6,088 nt of DNA from an uncultured Mycoplasmatota bacterium (GCA_900552975.1 UWSL01000088.1:1-6088); one strand, 5' to 3'; counted from the first letter of the stretch, positions 1 to 5,460 are shown. Program-made: numbers and translations. The notes: generated by a model from the sequence alone, not told the origin.

Positions 1-630
1 TGCATCAATTCTATTATTTAATTTTTTATTATAAGTACTAATAAATATTATTATGATAAGTGTAGCAATTGTGATGAAACCTAAATTCCAATAGATACTA
101 GATGAGCTAGTAGTAGTTGTTTTATTTTCGTCTTTACTAGCTTTCTCCATTTCTTGCATTACATCATACTTTTCATCTTTTTCATATTCTGTTTTAATTG
201 CTTCTTTTATATCGTCGTCCCAATCTGATACATAACCAGGAAATACTTTTTCTCCGATGATTATATATGGAACACCTCCAGCATCTTCGCCAGTAAAATC
301 AGCAACTTGTTCAAGTAATTTTGAATTGTTTTTATCATTCCATACTTCGTAAGAAACTAATTTAAAATACTTTCCATAATCATCAACTATACTATTTAAA
401 AAAGTTAAAAAAGATTGACAATAACCACAACCATGACCTCTAAAAAGGTAAATAGTTACTTGATCATCAGTTTCTTTATATTTACTTAAATCATGCTTTA
501 TATCTTCTTGTGTTAATGCTTCTTCTAAGTTAGTTGTCTTGTAACCATTAGCATCAGTAGATTCTGCATTTGCAAATACTGGAAACATCATTGTTAATAG
601 AAAAATAAAAATAACAAATTTCTTTTTCAT
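1..630 (-). CDS. Exported, membrane-anchored thioredoxin-fold protein with CGYC site (partial, C-terminus outside window)
   Basis: An open frame starts at the ATG at 630 on the minus strand and runs off the window edge without a stop, giving at least 210 residues. Residues 1-22 form a Sec signal peptide (MKKK, hydrophobic core, FANA before ESTD). Residues 57-147 look like a thioredoxin fold: a strand (VTIYLFRG) leads into the redox pair Cys68-Gly-Tyr-Cys71, and Val120-Pro121 is the likely cis-Pro loop. After an acidic, charged stretch and a TTTTSSSS linker (171-178), residues about 183-199 form a membrane helix followed by a Lys-rich tail, so the redox domain should sit outside the cell, tethered by its C-terminus. 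A GTGAGG ribosome site lies 6 bases upstream of the start. Known for the family: CxxC thioredoxin folds exchange dithiols and disulfides. Whether this one oxidises, reduces or isomerises, and its partner, cannot be read from the sequence. The gene is divergent from the DUF2207 gene. Confidence 0.85.
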   Translation of the reverse strand, partial: MKKKFVIFIFLLTMMFPVFANAESTDANGYKTTNLEEALTQEDIKHDLSKYKETDDQVTIYLFRGHGCGYCQSFLTFLNSIVDDYGKYFKLVSYEVWNDKNNSKLLEQVADFTGEDAGGVPYIIIGEKVFPGYVSDWDDDIKEAIKTEYEKDEKYDVMQEMEKASKDENKTTTTSSSSIYWNLGFITIATLIIIIFISTYNKKLNNRIDA

Positions 631-676
631 ACCAAACCTCACTTCTAAGTAAGAAACTACTTTCTATACCAAAATA

Positions 677-705
677 ATTATAACATAAAATGATTTTATT
701 TAAAT
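677..705 (-). promoter_or_regulatory. Extended -10 promoter of the thioredoxin-like gene
   Basis: Read on the minus strand, TGTTATAAT (685-677) is a perfect extended -10 box. The hexamer 17 bases upstream is ATTTAA (705-700), a poor -35, so recognition probably relies on the TGn extension. The predicted leader is about 40 bases. A perfect 7-1-7 inverted repeat (ATAAAAT-G-ATTTTAT, 685-699) fills the spacer between the two hexamers. It could be an operator or simply A+T-rich chance. Confidence 0.6.
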
Positions 706-728
706 ATTTTATTGCATACTTTACTATC

Positions 729-757
729 TTTTTAAATCAAGAAAAGAATGATATAAT
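729..757 (+). promoter_or_regulatory. Extended -10 promoter of the DUF2207 gene
   Basis: TGATATAAT at 749-757 is an extended -10 with a perfect TATAAT. The -35 position (729-734, TTTTTA) is weak. A second TATAAT at 761-766 lacks the TG extension and would leave almost no leader. The predicted start near 764 leaves about 20 bases before the ATG, with an AGGTG ribosome site at 775-779. Confidence 0.55.
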
Positions 758-783
758 CTATATAATAGAAGAGTAGGTGCAAT

Positions 784-2421
784 ATGAAAAAGTTAGTTAA
801 TTTTTTTCTTTTACTTTCTATACCATTGATCACGTCTGCTAAAACTATAACTAATTACAATGTTAAAGCGGATTTTAATGACTATAGCAATGTTAAAATT
901 CAAAAAATAATTGAAAAAAGTGACAATGAAATTCTAGAAGAAGTTTTACAAAACAAAGTTAATAATACCAAGATTATTAACAGTAATATTGTTTCTAATA
1001 TGAATTATAATCTAGAAGAAAAAGATAGTTACACTAAAATATTATATCGTGAACCAAGTAATAAAATTCTTTTAGACTATGAAATGAATTTAACAACTTC
1101 ATCAAAAGATAATAGCTATATTTATCCATTGATTAATGAAATAGATGACGACATTAACAATCTTAATATAAGAGTTGCTCTTCCAAAAGAATATGCTGTT
1201 ATAGAACTTATAATTGATGAAAAGCCAGTATCTAAAAACCAAATTAAAATAGAAAAAAACATTTTAAGTTCTAAGATAACTAACTTAAAATCGTCTTCTT
1301 CTGTTAAACTAAAAATAGTCAAGAAAACTAATATAAAAATAAGTTTATTAACAAAATTATCCTTATTTTTTCCAATCGTAGGAACAATAATTAGTTATTT
1401 ATTATGGTATTTTTTAGGAAAAGATCACCCATATAAAATAAAAAAGACAGCTAATATTCCTAAAAATACAGACTTTATATCATCAGCCATTACTTATAAT
1501 AATGATTTAAATGCTCAAGATATAAAATTATTATTAGTAGAATTATTAAATAAAGAATACATATATATTAAATCGACGTCTAAAGGATTAAAATTTGTTA
1601 AAGGAAATAAGTATGATGGTAAAAAATATATTATTTCTTTATTTCTACGTTGTTTATTTCGTATCAAGGATAACGAAGAAATAAATGGTAAGATAAAATA
1701 TAAGTATGTTGATGAAATTTTGATATCAGATATTAATTATGATAATTTAGTTTATGAAATTAATAATAGGGTAGAAGAAACGAAAACAAAAGAACAATAT
1801 TTTGAAGAAACATCTTCTATTAATAAAATATATATTTTATTAATCGTTGTGATGAGCTTATTACTAGTATGCTGTAATCCACTAATTACTTACAATAAAA
1901 TATTATTTATTCCTTTAGGAACAATATTGGCTTTAATAACTTTTACTATTTTGAATATAATAGTATCTAAGTTTGATTTTGAAAAATTAAAAATAGTAGA
2001 ATTTGCAGCTGGTTATACAATTATAATTGCTTTAATTTATTTACTAGGTATAAAATTAATTAATATTAATCGTATCTATTTAAATGCATATGTTATCGGT
2101 ATATTCTGTTCAACTTTAATGCTTGTATTATATAAATATATGCCTAAAAGAACTAAAAAAGGTACTAAGATAATAGCTCAACTAGAAAGCTTAAAATTAT
2201 TTATTGATACATCAACTAAAGAAGAAATAAACAGTGTTATTGAAGTTAATGAAGAATATATTTACGAAATAATTCCATATACATATTTATTTAATAATGA
2301 AAATATCTTAAAAGAAAAAATGACCACTGAAAAAATTACTGGTCCAAAATGGTTAAAGAAAAAAGAAAAATTTACGATAGATGAAATTTATGACTTAATA
2401 AATTCTATTTGTAAAATATAA
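784..2421 (+). CDS. DUF2207-family (YciQ-like) membrane protein
   Basis: The 545-residue protein starts with a Sec signal peptide (residues 1-19, cleavage likely after ITSA). An extracellular segment of about 170 residues follows, then a membrane helix at 191-211. Residues 228-280 form a cytoplasmic stretch resembling the DUF2207 pattern in which two short lines (SSAITYNNDLNAQDIKLLLV, then a Lys-Glu-Tyr strand) precede a winged-helix-like fold. Four more hydrophobic helices lie near 350-366, 373-395, 406-424 and 432-450. Then comes the family's C-terminal signature: Arg-Thr-x-x-Gly (456-460), a Leu-Lys-Leu-Phe segment like the usual GFRRFL (470-473), and an IIPYTYLF segment matching the usual LPYA (496-503). 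The family's biochemical role is not established. The length is at the low end as I recall it, and the usual Gly/Ser-rich C-terminal tail is absent. The 80-residue ORF follows 53 bases downstream with no terminator between. Family assignment is from remembered motifs. Confidence 0.8.
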   Translation: MKKLVNFFLLLSIPLITSAKTITNYNVKADFNDYSNVKIQKIIEKSDNEILEEVLQNKVNNTKIINSNIVSNMNYNLEEKDSYTKILYREPSNKILLDYEMNLTTSSKDNSYIYPLINEIDDDINNLNIRVALPKEYAVIELIIDEKPVSKNQIKIEKNILSSKITNLKSSSSVKLKIVKKTNIKISLLTKLSLFFPIVGTIISYLLWYFLGKDHPYKIKKTANIPKNTDFISSAITYNNDLNAQDIKLLLVELLNKEYIYIKSTSKGLKFVKGNKYDGKKYIISLFLRCLFRIKDNEEINGKIKYKYVDEILISDINYDNLVYEINNRVEETKTKEQYFEETSSINKIYILLIVVMSLLLVCCNPLITYNKILFIPLGTILALITFTILNIIVSKFDFEKLKIVEFAAGYTIIIALIYLLGIKLININRIYLNAYVIGIFCSTLMLVLYKYMPKRTKKGTKIIAQLESLKLFIDTSTKEEINSVIEVNEEYIYEIIPYTYLFNNENILKEKMTTEKITGPKWLKKKEKFTIDEIYDLINSICKI

Positions 2422-2426
2422 AGTAT

Positions 2427-2455
2427 TTGTAAATATAAAATATAAGTGTTAATAT
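2427..2455 (+). promoter_or_regulatory. Possible weak promoter of the 80-residue ORF
   Basis: TTGTAA (2427-2432), a 17-base spacer and TGTTAATAT (2447-2455, imperfect -10 with TG extension) lie in the 53-base gap after the DUF2207 gene. Each hexamer matches consensus at 4 of 6 positions. The predicted start would fall right at the AGGAG ribosome site (2462-2466). Readthrough from the upstream gene is the alternative. Confidence 0.3.
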
Positions 2456-2474
2456 TAAAATAGGAGAGGATTAT

Positions 2475-2717
2475 ATGACAAGTATAAATGAAAATAATAT
2501 TACTTTTAGACAAATAAAAAGTTACTTAGAAGATCAATGCATTGATATTAATAGCATTGAAGCTCAATATTCTAAGTTAACTGCTAAAACCGTAACTAAT
2601 ACAGAAAAAGATAAAATAATGGCATACTTTACAGCTAATAAAAGTAAAGTTGTCGATTTTTGTAATGCTCATAACAGATTAGAAGAACAACAATCGAGTT
2701 TAAAAAAAATAGTATAG
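2475..2717 (+). CDS. Small hypothetical protein, 80 residues, predicted helical
   Basis: I do not recognise this protein. The start is well supported: AGGAGAGG (2462-2469) lies 5 bases upstream of the ATG. The sequence is polar and rich in Asn, Lys, Gln, Glu and Ser, with no signal peptide, no membrane segment and no Trp. It looks like two or three helices: residues 10-20, 24-37, and a long amphipathic one from about 43 to 78 that ends Glu-Glu-Gln-Gln-Ser-Ser-Leu-Lys-Lys. Two cysteines (22 and 63) and His66 do not form an obvious metal site. It is probably a small cytoplasmic, perhaps self-associating protein, but no function can be given. It could be co-transcribed with the DUF2207 gene. An intrinsic terminator begins within its last codons, so it ends the transcript. 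Confidence 0.75.
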   Translation: MTSINENNITFRQIKSYLEDQCIDINSIEAQYSKLTAKTVTNTEKDKIMAYFTANKSKVVDFCNAHNRLEEQQSSLKKIV

Positions 2718-2738
2718 TGAAAAGCTATATTATTTTTT
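2704..2738 (+). terminator. Intrinsic terminator overlapping the end of the 80-residue ORF
   Basis: The arms AAAAAATAGTATAG (2704-2717) and CTATATTATTTTTT (2725-2738) pair over 14 positions with one G-U, around a 7-base loop. The 3' arm ends in the T-tract. The 5' arm contains the last codons and the TAG stop of the ORF. The stem is almost free of G-C pairs, so its efficiency is uncertain. Confidence 0.55.
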
Positions 2739-2739
2739 A

Positions 2740-2769
2740 TGTACAAATTATAAAAAAATAATGTATAAT
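2740..2769 (+). promoter_or_regulatory. Promoter of the CCA-enzyme-like gene
   Basis: TGTACA (2740-2745, 4 of 6 to TTGACA), an 18-base spacer and a perfect TATAAT (2764-2769) sit just after the preceding terminator. The predicted start near 2776 gives a leader of about 30 bases, with GGAGGT at 2794-2799. A second TATAAT at 2771-2776 is an alternative -10 but has no -35 partner. Confidence 0.5.
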
Positions 2770-2805
2770 ATATAATAGATAATAATAAGATATGGAGGTA
2801 TAAAA

Positions 2806-4110
2806 ATGAACATTGTTATTCCTAAACCTGTTAATGAAATTTTAAACCTCTTTATTGAATATGATTACCAAGCTTATTTAGTTGATGGAACTGTTAGAGA
2901 TCTAGTTATGGGGGAAAAAGTAAAAAAATATAATATTGCTACTAATGCTCCTTTAATGGAAGCACAAAAGATTTTAAAAAATTATGATTTATATTTTAAT
3001 GGTGAGAATAATCAAATATTAGTTGTCAATAATCCAAAATTTCCAATGGAAATTGTTGAATATAATACCAATACTAATGATATTGAAAGTTTCTTAAGTC
3101 TGCAAGACTTTACAATGAATGCACTTGCTTATTCTGATGAAGATGGCCTAATTGATTATAGCAGTGGTGTTATTGATATTAGAAATGAAATTATTAAAGT
3201 AAATGGCGATGATGAAGAAAATTTAGTTGCAGATCCATTACGTATATTAAGAGCTATTCGTTTATCTGGTGAATATAAAATGCGTATAGATCTTCAAACA
3301 TCTGAATATATGTTTGAAAATAAAGAATTATTAAAGGAAGTCGCTCCAGAACGACTTCGTGATGAATTATCTAAGATTCTTGAAGTTGATAAGTGTGCTT
3401 TTTATTTAAAAAAATATTTTGATATTTTCTTGGTCATAATTCCAGAATTAGCTTTAATGGAAAATTTTGAACAAAATAGTCCATATCATATATATGACGT
3501 TTTAGAACATACTTTAGTTGCTTTGAAAAATTCTGAAAATAGTTTGGATTTAAGACTTGCTATTCTTTTCCACGATATTGCTAAACCACTAACTTATGTT
3601 CGTGATAAAAATGGTAATGGTCATTTCCCTAATCATTGTAAAAAGGGGGCTGAAATGACTCGTGAAATAATGAATCGCTTAAAATTTAGTAAAAAAAGAA
3701 TTCAGCTTATTACTAAGCTTGTTGAATATCACGACGTTGAATTCCCTGAAAAAGAAAATTTATTAAAACAATTTTTAGCTAAATTTGATAATGTAGAAAT
3801 AGAACTACTTTTTAAATTAAAAAAAGCCGACCTTTTAGCTAAAAATCCAAATTATAAAAATGAAATGAATAAAATAGATGATGAATTCAATCGAATTCAA
3901 GCTATATTAAAAAGTCGCAGTTTCTTAAAAAAGAACGAATTAAAAATAAATGGTAAAGACTTAATAGGTCTTGGAATTAATCAAGAAAACATAGGTAAAA
4001 CAATGGATTTCTTATATAAAGAAGTTTTAAATGGTAATATTAAAAATAATAAAGATAAATTAATTTCTTATGTTATAAATAAAATTTTACCTAAAGGCTA
4101 TGATGAATAA
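2806..4110 (+). CDS. cca: CCA tRNA nucleotidyltransferase-like protein with degenerate catalytic head and intact HD domain
   Basis: The 434-residue protein follows the class II CCA-adding/poly(A) polymerase layout: head (about 1-120), neck (121-195), then body with an HD domain (225-345) and a C-terminal tRNA-binding-like segment (376-425, Gly-Lys-Asp-Leu-Ile...Ile-Gly). Normal enzymes add CCA to tRNA 3' ends. Motifs kept: VRD (30-32), DFTMNA (101-106), DPLR-LRA-R (143-152), PERLRDEL (181-188), and the HD residues His235, His256-Asp257, His277, His309-Asp310. Key head residues are changed: the GG motif reads Asp27-Gly28, the metal-binding DxD reads Lys41-Tyr42-Asn43, the usual RRDFT reads Leu-Gln-Asp-Phe-Thr, and the stretch from Glu82 to Asp101 is about 13 residues shorter than in Bacillus-type enzymes. 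The frame is clean, with GGAGGT 6 bases before the start, so this is not a decayed gene. I infer a head unlikely to transfer nucleotides and a possibly active HD phosphohydrolase. The family is near certain, the activity is not. It has its own promoter and terminator. Confidence 0.85.
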   Translation: MNIVIPKPVNEILNLFIEYDYQAYLVDGTVRDLVMGEKVKKYNIATNAPLMEAQKILKNYDLYFNGENNQILVVNNPKFPMEIVEYNTNTNDIESFLSLQDFTMNALAYSDEDGLIDYSSGVIDIRNEIIKVNGDDEENLVADPLRILRAIRLSGEYKMRIDLQTSEYMFENKELLKEVAPERLRDELSKILEVDKCAFYLKKYFDIFLVIIPELALMENFEQNSPYHIYDVLEHTLVALKNSENSLDLRLAILFHDIAKPLTYVRDKNGNGHFPNHCKKGAEMTREIMNRLKFSKKRIQLITKLVEYHDVEFPEKENLLKQFLAKFDNVEIELLFKLKKADLLAKNPNYKNEMNKIDDEFNRIQAILKSRSFLKKNELKINGKDLIGLGINQENIGKTMDFLYKEVLNGNIKNNKDKLISYVINKILPKGYDE

Positions 4111-4144
4111 AGAATAATTTGCCCATCCAAATTATTCTTTTTTT
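4109..4144 (+). terminator. Strong intrinsic terminator after the CCA-enzyme-like gene
   Basis: AAAGAATAATTTG (4109-4121) and CAAATTATTCTTT (4128-4140) form a perfect 13-pair stem with the 6-base loop CCCATC, followed by a T-tract to 4144. The stem takes in the last two bases of the TAA stop. In reverse the 5' arm supplies only a short T run, so it acts mainly on the plus strand. Confidence 0.9.
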
Positions 4145-4171
4145 AATATTTTTTTTCAATAGTGTTATAAT
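4143..4171 (+). promoter_or_regulatory. Extended -10 promoter of the aquaporin gene
   Basis: TGTTATAAT (4163-4171) is a perfect extended -10. TTAATA (4143-4148, 4 of 6) lies 17 bases upstream and abuts the T-tract of the preceding terminator. The predicted start, about 4178, falls at the beginning of the AAAGGAGG ribosome site (4177-4184), so the leader would be only about 12 bases. Confidence 0.6.
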
Positions 4172-4189
4172 AACGTAAAGGAGGTTAAT

Positions 4190-4903
4190 ATGATAAAGAA
4201 ACTTATTTCAGAGTTTGTTGGAACTATGTTATTAGTATTCTTTGGTTGTGGAACAGCAGTAATTTGTAATACTTATGTTACAAAAGTTTCTAATTATCCA
4301 CTTGCATTCACTATTTTGCCTATTGCATTAGCATTCGGTTTAGTTCTTATGGCTTTATGTTATACAATTGGTAAAGTATCTGGTAGTCATGTCAATCCAG
4401 CCGTTTCTATTGCTATGTTAATTAATGGCAGAATGGATGTAATTGAGTGCATTGAATATATTTTTGTTCAAATATTAGGAGCTTTATGCGGCGCTGGAAT
4501 TCTTTCCTATATAATGGGAACAACAGCTTCACTTGGTGCTAATGGATATGATATGCAAAGTGCTTTAAGTGGTATTACAACTTTACCAGTAGCATTTATT
4601 GTAGAAATTATCTTAACATTTATTTTTGTTATGGTAGTTTTAAGTGCAACAGCTAAAGATGAAAATAATAATGCTGGCCTAGTAATTGGTTTAACATTAA
4701 CTCTTGTTCATATTTTGGGTATTCCATTTACTGGAACAAGTGTTAATCCAGCTAGAAGTTTAGGACCTGCTATATTAACAGGAGGGACAGCTTTTAACCA
4801 AGTTTGGGTATTTGTTTTGGCTCCAATTATCGGTGCTGTTCTAGCAGCATTATTCTATAAATACATAATTAATGAAGAAACAACAAAAACTTCAAAAAAA
4901 TAA
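4190..4903 (+). CDS. aqpZ: Aquaporin (MIP family), predicted AqpZ-type water channel
   Basis: The 237-residue protein has six membrane helices and the two half-helix loops of the MIP fold, in the usual bacterial length range. The first NPA box is Asn69-Pro70-Ala71 (GSHVNPA) and the second is Asn186-Pro187-Ala188 followed by Arg189 (TSVNPARS). The selectivity-filter positions, read against E. coli AqpZ, are Phe49, His174, Thr183 and Arg189, the water-channel set rather than the Trp/Gly/Phe/Arg set of glycerol facilitators. It should therefore form a tetrameric inner-membrane pore for rapid water flow; selectivity is inferred from these residues. The ATG follows AAAGGAGG by 5 bases. No glycerol kinase or other glp gene lies nearby, which agrees with a water channel. 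The gene has its own promoter and converges on hsp20, sharing a terminator. The short C-terminal tail is polar and Lys/Thr-rich. Confidence 0.95.
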   Translation: MIKKLISEFVGTMLLVFFGCGTAVICNTYVTKVSNYPLAFTILPIALAFGLVLMALCYTIGKVSGSHVNPAVSIAMLINGRMDVIECIEYIFVQILGALCGAGILSYIMGTTASLGANGYDMQSALSGITTLPVAFIVEIILTFIFVMVVLSATAKDENNNAGLVIGLTLTLVHILGIPFTGTSVNPARSLGPAILTGGTAFNQVWVFVLAPIIGAVLAALFYKYIINEETTKTSKK

Positions 4904-4929
4904 GACACTTTTAAGTGTCCTATTTTTTT
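4893..4929. terminator. Bidirectional terminator between aquaporin and hsp20
   Basis: The inverted repeat GACACTT-TT-AAGTGTC (4904-4919; in practice a 6-pair stem with a TTTA loop) is flanked by a T-tract on the right (4923-4929) and an A-tract on the left (4894-4900). It can stop transcription from either side. The A-tract lies in the last codons of the aquaporin gene, and the T-tract reaches the hsp20 stop codon. Confidence 0.85.
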
Positions 4930-5320
4930 AATCAATACTAATAACTTTCTTAGTTTCTATTTTTTCTTTCTTAGGAATAGTTAAAAGTAAAGTACCATTT
5001 TTAAATTCTGCTTTAATAGCATCTTCATCTATGTCAGCAAAACTAAAGCTTCTTGAAGTTTTTTTATAAACTCTTTCTTTTCTTATATATTTTTTATTTT
5101 CATCATTTTCTTCATCAGCTTTTTCTGCTGTAATAGTTAAAACGCCTTCATTACATTCGATTTTAATGTCTTCTTTATTAAAACCTGGAATATCCATTTC
5201 TATATTGTATAAACCATCTTTTTCGTAAATATCACATTTCATTAATTGGGTACCTACATTCTTTCCCATATCATCTAATATATCATCTAAATAAAAACCT
5301 CTTGGTATTAAATTAATCAT
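4928..5320 (-). CDS. hsp20: Small heat-shock protein, Hsp20/alpha-crystallin family
   Basis: The 130-residue protein has a short N-terminal arm (1-26, MINLIPRGFYLDDILDDM), an alpha-crystallin domain of about 27-118 and a short tail. Family marks seen: a strand YNIEMDIPGFNKEDIKIE, a VLTITAEK strand, a charged Asp/Glu/Lys/Asn loop (68-77), the Gly109-Thr-Leu-Leu-Leu-Thr-Ile-Pro hallmark, and a C-terminal Ile127-Ser-Ile129 of the IxI type that docks neighbouring subunits. Members form oligomers and hold unfolding proteins, without ATP, for refolding by DnaK/ClpB. The start follows AAGGA (5332-5328) by 7 bases. Regulation is visible: the promoter is covered by a CIRCE operator, so HrcA should repress the gene until heat stress. 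The hrcA gene is not in this window. Confidence 0.95.
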   Translation of the reverse strand: MINLIPRGFYLDDILDDMGKNVGTQLMKCDIYEKDGLYNIEMDIPGFNKEDIKIECNEGVLTITAEKADEENDENKKYIRKERVYKKTSRSFSFADIDEDAIKAEFKNGTLLLTIPKKEKIETKKVISID

Positions 5321-5344
5321 TATTTATTCCTTCTTTCTATAAGC

Positions 5345-5373
5345 ATAATACCACTATAATTAGCACTTGTCAA
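5345..5373 (-). promoter_or_regulatory. Strong sigma-A promoter of hsp20
   Basis: Read on the minus strand, a perfect TTGACA (5373-5368), a 17-base spacer and TATTAT (5350-5345, 5 of 6) with a TGG extension (5353-5351) make a near-consensus vegetative promoter. The predicted start near 5338 leaves about 18 bases before the ATG. Such a strong promoter needs a repressor to be heat-inducible, which fits the overlapping CIRCE. Confidence 0.85.
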
Positions 5374-5386
5374 TAAAGAGTGCTAA
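5360..5386. promoter_or_regulatory. CIRCE operator (HrcA binding site)
   Basis: On the plus strand the arms TTAGCACTT (5360-5368) and GAGTGCTAA (5378-5386) are separated by 9 bases. The consensus is TTAGCACTC-N9-GAGTGCTAA, so 17 of 18 arm positions match. The only deviation (T for C at 5368) is the base shared with the hsp20 -35 box. The site covers the -35 and half the spacer, so bound HrcA would block polymerase. The dus promoter starts 24 bases to the right and is probably not controlled by it. Confidence 0.93.
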
Positions 5387-5409
5387 TTATACTAATATTT
5401 TATACAATT

Positions 5410-5438
5410 TTTACAATATTATGCATTTTTGCTATAAT
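5410..5438 (+). promoter_or_regulatory. Promoter of the dihydrouridine synthase gene
   Basis: TTTACA (5410-5415, 5 of 6), a 17-base spacer and TGCTATAAT (5430-5438, perfect -10 with TG extension) form a strong sigma-A promoter. The predicted start near 5445 gives a leader of about 16 bases, with AGGTGAG at 5450-5456. It is back-to-back with the hsp20 promoter but does not overlap it. Confidence 0.75.
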
Positions 5439-5460
5439 AAATTAATTGCAGGTGAGTAAT

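Noticed and set aside
1122..1322. A 66-codon open frame on the minus strand inside the DUF2207 gene
   Set aside because: It lies wholly antisense within a well-supported gene, has no good ribosome site, and its hydrophobic low-complexity product is typical of reading A+T-rich coding DNA backwards.
2730..2761. A second hairpin (TTATTTTTTAT with ATAAAAAAATAA) that could compete with the 2704-2738 terminator
   Set aside because: The arms are pure A-T with unequal A runs, would form a weak stem, and the loop contains the next promoter's -35. Such pairings are expected by chance here.
2806..4110. The cca-like gene as a pseudogene
   Set aside because: There is no stop or frameshift, the neck, HD and C-terminal motifs are well kept, and the gene has its own promoter, ribosome site and terminator. 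Loss is confined to specific head residues.
784..4903. Alternative genetic code (TGA as Trp), suggested by the extreme A+T content
   Set aside because: Trp positions use TGG and no conserved frame contains an in-frame TGA, so the standard code fits.
5387..5460. CIRCE control of the dus gene as well as hsp20
   Set aside because: The operator ends 24 bases upstream of the dus -35, and the dus promoter is complete without overlapping it.
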